In this document: positions 1 through 5,055 of the stretch, piece by piece
How positions within the stretch are numbered: position 1 is the first letter of the stretch
Layout: every line of letters begins with the position of its first letter
Source: Dehalococcoidia bacterium
GTDB taxonomy: Bacteria; Chloroflexota; Dehalococcoidia; GIF9; AB-539-J10
Assembly: GCA_030612345.1 (NCBI GenBank)
Contig: JAUWOB010000040.1
Span: 1-7,700 of the forward strand
Direction: 5' to 3'
DNA: 7,700 bases
Notes under the pieces: model-generated
Seen by the model: only the letters and a program-made list of their open reading frames with translations
Told to the model about the DNA's origin: nothing
Database searches by the model: none
Made by a program: the position numbers and the translations under genes

Positions 1-214
1 TTATGTGGCAATCGCAGTATCCAGATATGAGCTCGCACCCCTCACTATGATGCAAAATCTGGACTTTGGGTGTGGACGCAGGTGTGGGGGTGAGTGTTGG
101 TGTTGGCGTGGGCGTTGCTGCTGGCTCAAACCTGCCTGTCACGACAGTAACAACAATGACAACAATAGCGATTGTGAGAATAAGAATTATACCGAGAATA
201 ACCTTGGTTGCCAT
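1..214 (-). CDS. Membrane-anchored protein with Pro/Thr-rich linker, partial (N-terminus only)
   Basis: Reading the minus strand from an ATG at 214-212 gives 71 open codons that run off the left edge of the window. The protein begins MATKVILGIILILTIAIVV, so a single hydrophobic segment covers about residues 5-25. A short GRFEPAA turn follows, then a low-complexity linker at about 33-49 made of repeated Thr-Pro pairs, then the start of a soluble domain (VQILHHSEGCELISGYCDC) with three Cys in the last 12 residues. This is the usual architecture of a signal-anchor or secreted protein whose domain is displayed outside the membrane, common in Chloroflexota and archaea. The domain start weakly recalls small beta-sandwich (FxLYD-like) domains, but too little is visible to name it. 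There is no strong ribosome-binding site; the frame is open upstream to a stop at 266-268 with no ATG, GTG or TTG start in between. It lies 110 bases downstream of the flavoprotein gene, on the same strand. Confidence 0.7.
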   Translation of the reverse strand, partial: MATKVILGIILILTIAIVVIVVTVVTGRFEPAATPTPTPTLTPTPASTPKVQILHHSEGCELISGYCDCHI

Positions 215-324
215 CTCATTTTGTCTACGATCCAGAGTCTTGCGAAACCGTTGGGTTGTGCTCGACTACCGAAGTCCATCTCTGAGGGAACAATAGAGTT
301 TCTATCAAATTCTAACCCCATTTC

Positions 325-1455
325 TCACTTGCCCAACAGGTCTTCAACCAGGCTTCCTACATACTCGGCTATAGCTGGGGAAGCTGTCAGGCCCGGGGAC
401 TCAATCCCGATGAGATTTATGAATCCTGGCAGGCCTTTATCCGTTTCATCCGTGATTACGAAGTCCTTGACGTCCTCACCGGGCTTTTGAATCTTTGGCC
501 TGATCCCAGCCATTTCAGGTTCCAGGTCGTCATACTCGATGAAGGGTAGAAAAATCCTTACCGAATCATAGAAGAGTTGCTTGTGCTGCGTGTCAACAGC
601 ATAGTCTATGCTATCTACGTACTGGACACTGGGCCCCAGTTTCATCCTGCCTTCTATATCAAGTGTTGCATGGATGCCCACGCCGGTCAATTTGGGCGGT
701 GGCACTGGATATATTAACCTGCTGACCAATTTGCTTTTAGTGCTGCTTACGCTGAAGTAGTCCCCTTTGCAGTAGTGTAGCTTGTACCCCGCTTCGACTA
801 TATCCATTCCAGCTAGCTCAGCCACCCTATCACATTGGAGGCCGGCACAGTTTATTACGATTCTGGTGACAAAGGTGAATCGTCCCGTGCTGTCCTCTAC
901 CGTAACTTTATACCCATCGGCTGCTTTCTCTATTCCAACTACTTCTGTTCGGTAGGCTATCCGAGCTCCCTCTTCCTGCAGTCTGGCGACGAAGTGTCTC
1001 ATCAACGCATGGGAATCGATGATGCCGCTTGACGGTGACAGAATTGCAGCAACCCCTTCTACATTCGGTTCCAATTCTTTCAAGTCGCGTTTTGACAGTA
1101 TCGCCAGATCCACTATGCCATTTCTCTCGCCTCGCTCCAGCAAGCTTTGCAATTCCCCAGTTTCTTCATCTGTTGCCGCCACTATTAGCTTTCCCAATCT
1201 CCTATGACCAATGCCATACGTCCTACAGAGTTGGTAAAGCATACGATTTCCATCGACACACGTTGTTGCCTTGAGTGAGCCTTGAGGGTAGTATATGCCA
1301 GCGTGAATAACCCCGCTCTGCCTGCCGCTTGTTTCCAGGCCAAATGTTTCATTCTTCTCCAGCACATAGACTTCCCTATCTTCGCTGGCTACTTGTGCCG
1401 CGATTGCTAGCCCGACAACACCAGCCCCAATAATGGCGATATCAACTTCGTGCAT
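325..1455 (-). CDS. L-2-hydroxyglutarate oxidase-like FAD-dependent oxidoreductase
   Basis: A 376-residue flavoprotein of the DAO/LhgO family. Family members oxidise 2-hydroxyacids, typically L-2-hydroxyglutarate to 2-oxoglutarate, and pass electrons to quinone or oxygen. The N-terminal Rossmann dinucleotide site is intact (GAGVVG at residues 10-15, with the acidic end of beta-2 at E33). It is followed by the family's substrate/FAD segment SGRQSGVIHAGIYY (about 43-56). A mid-protein INCAGLQCDRVA and a C-terminal GIESPGLTASPAIAEYV complete the FAD-binding fold. Length is close to the roughly 400 residues of characterised LhgO proteins. The ATG at 1455 puts the FAD motif at residue 5, as expected, but there is no Shine-Dalgarno sequence in front of it, unlike its neighbours. 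It is third in a same-strand row after the lyase and the small membrane protein. Exact substrate unknown: another 2-hydroxyacid or glycerol-3-phosphate-like compound is possible. Fold and family are confident; the L-2-hydroxyglutarate specificity is inference. Confidence 0.87.
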   Translation of the reverse strand: MHEVDIAIIGAGVVGLAIAAQVASEDREVYVLEKNETFGLETSGRQSGVIHAGIYYPQGSLKATTCVDGNRMLYQLCRTYGIGHRRLGKLIVAATDEETGELQSLLERGERNGIVDLAILSKRDLKELEPNVEGVAAILSPSSGIIDSHALMRHFVARLQEEGARIAYRTEVVGIEKAADGYKVTVEDSTGRFTFVTRIVINCAGLQCDRVAELAGMDIVEAGYKLHYCKGDYFSVSSTKSKLVSRLIYPVPPPKLTGVGIHATLDIEGRMKLGPSVQYVDSIDYAVDTQHKQLFYDSVRIFLPFIEYDDLEPEMAGIRPKIQKPGEDVKDFVITDETDKGLPGFINLIGIESPGLTASPAIAEYVGSLVEDLLGK

Positions 1456-1624
1456 GATGCTACAGCGCTTTTTGTTAACGAGAAACTATCAGCAAGTGAT
1501 GGCTGAGCAAATTGAATTGTGCCTTCTTGGCTCAGCCTTTGTTGTTGGCACCCGGCTTCGCTTCTATCTTCCCATGCTTGGTAGCGGTGCACTTCCCATT
1601 AAACTCGTTGCCGCTGCCTTCTGG

Positions 1625-2089
1625 CTAACTGCACTCACCTTTTCCACGAAACAACTGAGGAATCTCCCTCATTCCTATAGTCAAACCTATGGTAATCCAG
1701 ACCAAGCAGGCATTATCTACAATGAACATAATCCATGCCGATTGACTTATATGGATGGTCATCAAGGGGGCAACTCCCACCGCGCCTCCAACAAGTCCCA
1801 AAATAAAGGCTAAGCCCAATCTCCGGGTAATTCCGAGCCATACAAGTGCACCCGCGCAAATAGCCAAGCCTGCCCCCATAAGACCGACCAGGAGCACCTG
1901 ATCGAAGGCAAAATGCTGAGTTACTTCTGCCAGTGCCCGTAAATCCTCACCGCTAAAGGCGTGGTATTGGTAAACAGCAATCTGCTCTCTGAAAACAGCA
2001 GCTAGAATCCCATAGAGGGCAAAAAGGAAAAAGCCAGCAACTGTCAGCCTAGAGCTAATCCGCATTCTTCGGCTCATATCTTGTTTCAT
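1625..2089 (-). CDS. Small four-helix membrane protein of unknown function
   Basis: A 154-residue protein I do not recognise. The start is the ATG at 2089, chosen because a textbook GAGGAGG lies six bases upstream; a TTG five codons earlier would overlap that site. A basic N-terminus (KQDMSRRMR) precedes four hydrophobic segments at about residues 14-33, 66-86, 90-110 and 118-140. A hydrophilic loop at about 34-62 holds FSGEDLRALAEVTQHFAFDQ. The positive residues RR at 89-90 and the RGKGECS tail suggest cytoplasmic loop and tail ends. There is no catalytic motif. It sits between the isocitrate-lyase-family gene (113 bases upstream) and the flavoprotein gene (169 bases downstream), all on the minus strand, so it may share their transcript. 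A role in transport or as a membrane partner of the pathway is only a guess. Confidence 0.75.
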   Translation of the reverse strand: MKQDMSRRMRISSRLTVAGFFLFALYGILAAVFREQIAVYQYHAFSGEDLRALAEVTQHFAFDQVLLVGLMGAGLAICAGALVWLGITRRLGLAFILGLVGGAVGVAPLMTIHISQSAWIMFIVDNACLVWITIGLTIGMREIPQLFRGKGECS

Positions 2090-2095
2090 GGTTAA

Positions 2096-2102
2096 CCTCC
2101 TC
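2096..2102 (-). promoter_or_regulatory. Ribosome-binding site that fixes the start of the small membrane protein
   Basis: Minus-strand GAGGAGG, six bases before the ATG at 2089. This perfect Shine-Dalgarno match makes the ATG, rather than the upstream TTG at 2104, the real start. Confidence 0.8.
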
Positions 2103-2202
2103 AATTGGTTTTATCCCGGTATCTTGTTGTGCATACATATCTGAGTAGACCTTATTCACTGGTAAGCAAGCACTGCATTCATCTCACGATTCGTCATCCA
2201 TC

Positions 2203-3063
2203 TTACATCGCCTTATATTTTTCATCCTCTTGATAGCGTTTTTCCAGACCAACTATGTTGCAAAAATCTTCAAAGCTCATTAGATCATTGGTAATAGAGG
2301 AGCTTCCCCCCTCGACTCTTAGAGTGGTGAAGGCTCTTTGTAAAGCTTTTGCGGCAGCAAATAGACCTGTAAGCACATAACCAACGGTGAAAAACCCCAT
2401 CTCACACAGCTCCTCCAGGCTATCAGTAGGGGTAAGACCTCCTTCAATCATATTGACTGCTAAAGGTGGCGGTAGCTCTCGGCCGATGCGCTGCAGGTCT
2501 TCTTTACTACGAGGAGCTTCTACAAACAATATGTCAGCCCCTGCTTCCTTATAAAGCTTGGCTCTTCTAATGGCTTCATCCAGACCATGAGTAGCTATAG
2601 CATCAGTACGGGCGGTTACAATAAATATAGATTCGCCGGCTGCATCTTTGGCAGCTCGTATCTTCAGGGCATGTTCCTCTGCATCGATAACCTCTTTACC
2701 TCGCATGTGTCCACAACGTTTTGGCCACTGTTGATCCTCAAGTATGATCCCAATAGCTCCTATCTTTATTAATTCTCGAACCATACGCTGCACGTTTAAA
2801 GGCCCGCCATATCCCGTATCGGCATCTACTGTAACCATGATATCAACGGCTTGAATTACCCGTCTGGCTACATCGAGGATCTCAGTTTGGGTCAAGAGGC
2901 CAAAATCAGGCTCACCCAGGTAACTTGCTGATACCCCATATCCTGTCAATACCACGGCGGGAAATCCAACACGCTGAGCAATCTTTGCCGACAGAACATC
3001 ATAGACCCCTGGAATTACCATAATCTTATTTGCTCTAATCAGAGGATGAGCATCGACATTCAT
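2203..3063 (-). CDS. Isocitrate lyase/PEP mutase family carbon-carbon lyase (methylisocitrate or 2,3-dimethylmalate lyase-like)
   Basis: A 286-residue cytosolic (beta/alpha)8-barrel enzyme of the isocitrate lyase/phosphoenolpyruvate mutase superfamily. Visible in order: the pyruvate-binding N-terminal PGVYDVLSAKIA (about 18-29), TGYGVSASYLG (40-50), the Mg-binding DADTGYG (80-86), the ED pair at 109-110, and the lyase signature KRCGH (115-119), whose C117 is the catalytic cysteine of true lyases. TARTDA (150-155) and NMIEGG (204-209) follow. The intact KRCGH argues for a C-C lyase releasing pyruvate or glyoxylate, such as 2-methylisocitrate lyase (PrpB) or 2,3-dimethylmalate lyase, and against Cys-less oxaloacetate decarboxylases or phosphonate mutases. 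No methylcitrate synthase or dehydratase gene is nearby, so PrpB is not assured. The ATG at 3063 has AGGAGG at 3071-3076 with good spacing, and a promoter lies about 80-110 bases upstream. It is probably the first gene of the leftward group. Family is confident; substrate is open. Confidence 0.88.
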   Translation of the reverse strand: MNVDAHPLIRANKIMVIPGVYDVLSAKIAQRVGFPAVVLTGYGVSASYLGEPDFGLLTQTEILDVARRVIQAVDIMVTVDADTGYGGPLNVQRMVRELIKIGAIGIILEDQQWPKRCGHMRGKEVIDAEEHALKIRAAKDAAGESIFIVTARTDAIATHGLDEAIRRAKLYKEAGADILFVEAPRSKEDLQRIGRELPPPLAVNMIEGGLTPTDSLEELCEMGFFTVGYVLTGLFAAAKALQRAFTTLRVEGGSSSITNDLMSFEDFCNIVGLEKRYQEDEKYKAM

Positions 3064-3144
3064 AGAAATACCTCCTTGCTATCTTTGTACCGAATCTGTA
3101 GAACATAAATCCATCTTTTTTTATTGAGGATATTTTGTTTTGAT

Positions 3145-3173
3145 AATATACCCGACACTATAGGTCTTGTCAT
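3145..3173 (-). promoter_or_regulatory. Probable sigma-70-type promoter for the leftward operon
   Basis: On the minus strand, ATGACA (3173-3168) and TATATT (3150-3145) each match the -35 and -10 consensus at five of six bases and are separated by exactly 17 bases. Transcription would start near 3138, giving a leader of about 75 bases before the lyase ATG at 3063. The region is A+T rich, as expected for a promoter. Confidence 0.55.
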
Positions 3174-3285
3174 AATATCGGTCAAGCTCGGCATTTGCCT
3201 CTGTTGAGCGGATAGCTCGCTTATGCCTGGCACAGTTATATTTTGATTGTGCGAAGTGAAAAAGAATACAATCTCTTACCTGTCG

Positions 3286-3419
3286 CCTTAATCCGTGGAT
3301 TCTGCTTGAGGACTGAGGGAGTCCTCTCCCTCAGCTTTTGCGAAGGAAAGGATTCCTTCACGCCTCAGAAAAAACCAACTAATAGACGAGTCTTTTAAAT
3401 CTGGATTCACGGATTAAGG
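3286..3419. repeat. 134-base inverted-repeat structured element (MITE-like or structured leader RNA)
   Basis: The ends are perfect 12-base inverted repeats, CCTTAATCCGTG at 3286-3297 and CACGGATTAAGG at 3408-3419. As plus-strand RNA the stem continues to 17 pairs (3286-3302 with 3403-3419), with two G-U wobbles and no mismatch; as minus-strand RNA these two positions become A-C mismatches. Inside are a 7-pair hairpin (3308-3314 with 3320-3326), an overlapping 8-pair hairpin (3313-3320 with 3327-3334) and a 7-pair hairpin (3342-3348 with 3353-3359). TGTC occurs immediately outside both ends (3281-3284, 3420-3423), a possible target-site duplication if the element includes G3285. It holds no ORF. 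The small size, terminal repeats and flanking duplication fit a non-autonomous mobile element. A plus-strand structured leader for the peptidase gene is the alternative. Confidence 0.6.
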
Positions 3420-3489
3420 TGTCTTCTGAGCTATTGCGCTTTTGTTTGCTATGACTACAATAATAGGCTGCGGAAACGGAACGGGTGAT

Positions 3490-4137
3490 ATGAAACATTT
3501 AACAATCCATGAGGAGCTACTGCCGACGACCGAAGAAGTGATGGGCTGGATCGAGCAGGTCTACCAGCAGGGCATTCGGCGGCCAGGCTATCCCGCCGAC
3601 CAGTGGGCAGAGCAATGGGCCTACGAACAATTCCTTGCCCTCGGGCTGAAGGATATCTGCCTGGAGCCGGTTGAGGTTTTGCGGTGGGAAGACCTATCCT
3701 GCACGTTGACGATCTGGCTGGAGTCAGATCCACAGAACACCTTTTCACCGCCTTGCTTTCCCATCCCCTACTCGGCGTCGACAGACGGCATGGAGGGTTC
3801 GCTTTCAACGGTTGAGGAATCCGAAGGCCGTATCGCCGTCGATGATATCGCCTTGATGAGTGTGCCCCAAACCATGGTGACGTCTGTGGCGTCGCGCTAT
3901 TACGACCCCGATGGGGAGTTTGCGACAAAGTCCCAGGTAGTTCCCTTTAGCAGTGCAATAATGATGGTGATGAAGCCAGCGATCGATGCAGGAGCTTCGG
4001 CCTTTATCGGACTCCTCACAGGGTTTCCATGGGAAACACATGAATACTATGTTCCCTATGACGCCATTCAGCGGCCGATACCCGGAATCTATTTGAGCAA
4101 GTCCAACGGCGAGCAGCTCAAGGAACTCATGGATTAG
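3490..4137 (+). CDS. N-terminal half of the split M28-like peptidase
   Basis: The product if the TAG terminates: 215 residues ending in KELMD. It contains the N-terminal helix and the PA-like inserted domain (VVPFSSAIMMVMKPAIDAGASAFIGLL, about 148-174, then IPGIYLSKSNGEQL) but none of the zinc ligands, so it could not act as a peptidase alone. In-frame starts upstream (TTG at 3442, ATG at 3451) would add MTTIIGCGNGTGD, which has no counterpart I recognise in the family; ATG 3490 is preferred. The gene begins 70 bases after the structured inverted-repeat element. Confidence 0.6.
   Translation: MKHLTIHEELLPTTEEVMGWIEQVYQQGIRRPGYPADQWAEQWAYEQFLALGLKDICLEPVEVLRWEDLSCTLTIWLESDPQNTFSPPCFPIPYSASTDGMEGSLSTVEESEGRIAVDDIALMSVPQTMVTSVASRYYDPDGEFATKSQVVPFSSAIMMVMKPAIDAGASAFIGLLTGFPWETHEYYVPYDAIQRPIPGIYLSKSNGEQLKELMD
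4135..4137 (+). other. In-frame TAG separating the two peptidase halves
   Basis: Codons before (GAG CAG CTC AAG GAA CTC ATG GAT) and after (GGG CCG GTA CAG GCG) stay in one frame, and the family pattern LxxLL-x-x-GPV continues across the stop. Only this codon is aberrant. Gln (CAG) would fit the position and differs by one transition. Confidence 0.75.
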
Positions 4138-4158
4138 GGGCCGGTACAGGCGAAGATT

Positions 4159-4854
4159 GTGGCGAAATCGAAAACCGAAATGGTGACGACCCATAACGTG
4201 ATCGGAACGCTGCCGGGCGTTTCCGACGAATGGATCGTCATCGGCTCGCACCACGACGGTCCATGGGCCTCAGCGGTGGAGGACGCATCAGGGATAGCGA
4301 TGGTCTTGGCGCAGGCAGAGTACTGGTCGCAGGTTCCACAAGAGGAGCGTCCGCACAACCTGCTATTCTTACTCACCAGCGGACACCTTGCGAACGGGGT
4401 TGGTTGCCAAGCTTTCGTGAACGATAACGCTGAATTGATAGATCAAATCGTTTTGGAGATCCACCTAGAGCATACGGCGCGGGAGTGCCGTGTAGAAGAT
4501 GGTCGGCTGATTCCGACCGATCAGCCAGAGATTCGGTGGTGGTGGGTTAGCAAGATCACAGAGCTTGAGGACGTGGTCGAGGATGCCATGCAGGCGGAAG
4601 ACCTGCGACGGTCGCTCCTGCTGCCGCCGGACGCCCTGGGCGAGATGCCGACTACCGATGGCGCCTATTTCCATCCGGCCGGCGTGCCGATCGTGCAGTA
4701 TCTCACTGCGCCGATGTACCTCTTCGATCCTCAGGATACGCCGGATATGGTTCATCAGGACAGCCTGGTGCCGGTGACTCGGGCGACCATCCGTATCGTC
4801 AACGGCATGCAAGACCAGTCTGCAAGCGCGCTGCGCGCCGCTGTCAGGGAATAG
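4159..4854 (+). CDS. C-terminal half of the split M28-like peptidase (catalytic-type core)
   Basis: The 231-residue stretch open after the TAG, in the same frame as the upstream half. It could begin only at a GTG (4159) with no visible ribosome-binding site, so independent translation is doubtful. It carries the M28 core: THNVIGTLPG (11-20), GSHHDGPWASAVEDASG (29-45), the hydrophobic strand LLFLLTSGHLANGVGCQAF (68-86), LEIHLEHTARE (99-109), the TTDGAYFHPAGVP active-site rim (165-177) and DTPDMVHQDSL (193-203). Spacing between these blocks matches M28 proteins. The usual GluGlu after the hydrophobic strand is HisLeu here (76-77), so either catalysis is lost or a divergent subgroup is represented. 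Confidence 0.6.
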   Translation: MAKSKTEMVTTHNVIGTLPGVSDEWIVIGSHHDGPWASAVEDASGIAMVLAQAEYWSQVPQEERPHNLLFLLTSGHLANGVGCQAFVNDNAELIDQIVLEIHLEHTARECRVEDGRLIPTDQPEIRWWWVSKITELEDVVEDAMQAEDLRRSLLLPPDALGEMPTTDGAYFHPAGVPIVQYLTAPMYLFDPQDTPDMVHQDSLVPVTRATIRIVNGMQDQSASALRAAVRE

Positions 4855-4937
4855 GTTGGCAGCACCTGCCCGGCGTGTTCTTGAGCCTTGTGCTGGGCCT
4901 GTAATATTAATCATCTAGCAGTATCACTAGGCGAATT

Positions 4938-4968
4938 GTTGACTACTTCTCTTGAAGAAATAGTCAAC
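4938..4968. terminator. 13-base-pair hairpin between convergent genes
   Basis: GTTGACTACTTCT (4938-4950) and AGAAATAGTCAAC (4956-4968) are inverted copies with one difference around a 5-base CTTGA loop. In minus-strand RNA the odd pair is a G-U wobble; in plus-strand RNA it is a C-A mismatch. It lies between the convergent peptidase and enolase-superfamily genes, where a shared terminator is expected. There is no clear U-tract on either side, so it may instead protect mRNA ends. Confidence 0.45.
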
Positions 4969-5055
4969 CAAATATGGAAAGAGAAACGCTTGGTCTGGCA
5001 GCCCGGTGCGTTGGAGGACAGGGTCTGTCTCCCAGCCATTGGGCAGATGTCAACC

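Larger units (their letters stand above)
3490..4854 (+). pseudogene. M28-family peptidase-like gene interrupted by one in-frame TAG
   Basis: Read through the TAG at 4135-4137, this is one continuous 454-codon frame resembling the M28 (aminopeptidase Y/PSMA-type) zinc peptidase fold. Codons 1-60 form the N-terminal helical part (LLPTTEEVMGWIE, RRPGYPADQWAEQWAYEQF). A PA-like inserted domain follows (about 85-205). The catalytic-type core starts at about 229 with TTHNVIGTLPG and GSHHDGPW, the usual first zinc histidine region. Metal-site residues deviate from the classic set: AVEDASG has Glu where the bridging Asp is expected, and the Glu-Glu pair is replaced by His-Leu in TSGHLANGVG. A C-terminal DMVHQD supplies the last His. 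The ATG at 3490 was chosen because the family's N-terminal helix begins there; the Shine-Dalgarno is poor (only GGGTG nearby). A CAG-to-TAG change would explain the stop. It could be a pseudogene, a sequencing error or a suppressed stop. No signal peptide is visible. Confidence 0.75.

Noticed and set aside
293..305. ATAGA-GTT-TCTAT palindrome after the flavoprotein stop
   Set aside because: A five-pair A+T stem with no U-tract; not enough for a terminator.
5..490. Plus-strand open frames with Gly-Val or Cys-Trp-rich repeats at the left end
   Set aside because: They are the complement of the Thr-Pro linker of the minus-strand anchored protein and of the end of the flavoprotein gene; the minus-strand reading is far more protein-like.
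1501..1537. GGCTGAGC and GCTCAGCC inverted repeat followed by TTT
   Set aside because: Eight pairs with a 21-base loop and no plus-strand gene upstream; too weak to call a terminator.
3442..3489. Earlier starts (TTG 3442, ATG 3451) for the peptidase, giving a Cys after a short hydrophobic run
   Set aside because: The hydrophobic run is only about four residues, too short for a lipoprotein signal, and family-like sequence begins at 3490.
3455..3928. Minus-strand 157-codon open frame, Arg/Pro/Ser-rich
   Set aside because: It is antisense to the peptidase gene, with composition typical of a shadow frame in G+C-rich DNA and no recognisable motif.
4135..4137. Pyrrolysine as the default explanation of the TAG
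   Set aside because: There is no pyl gene in the window, the position is a linker and not a catalytic site, and a simple CAG-to-TAG change explains it; kept only as a test.
5013..5032. GGAGGACAG/CTGTCTCC hairpin just beyond the enolase-family stop
   Set aside because: Short, needs a bulged base, and has no U-tract; probably chance.
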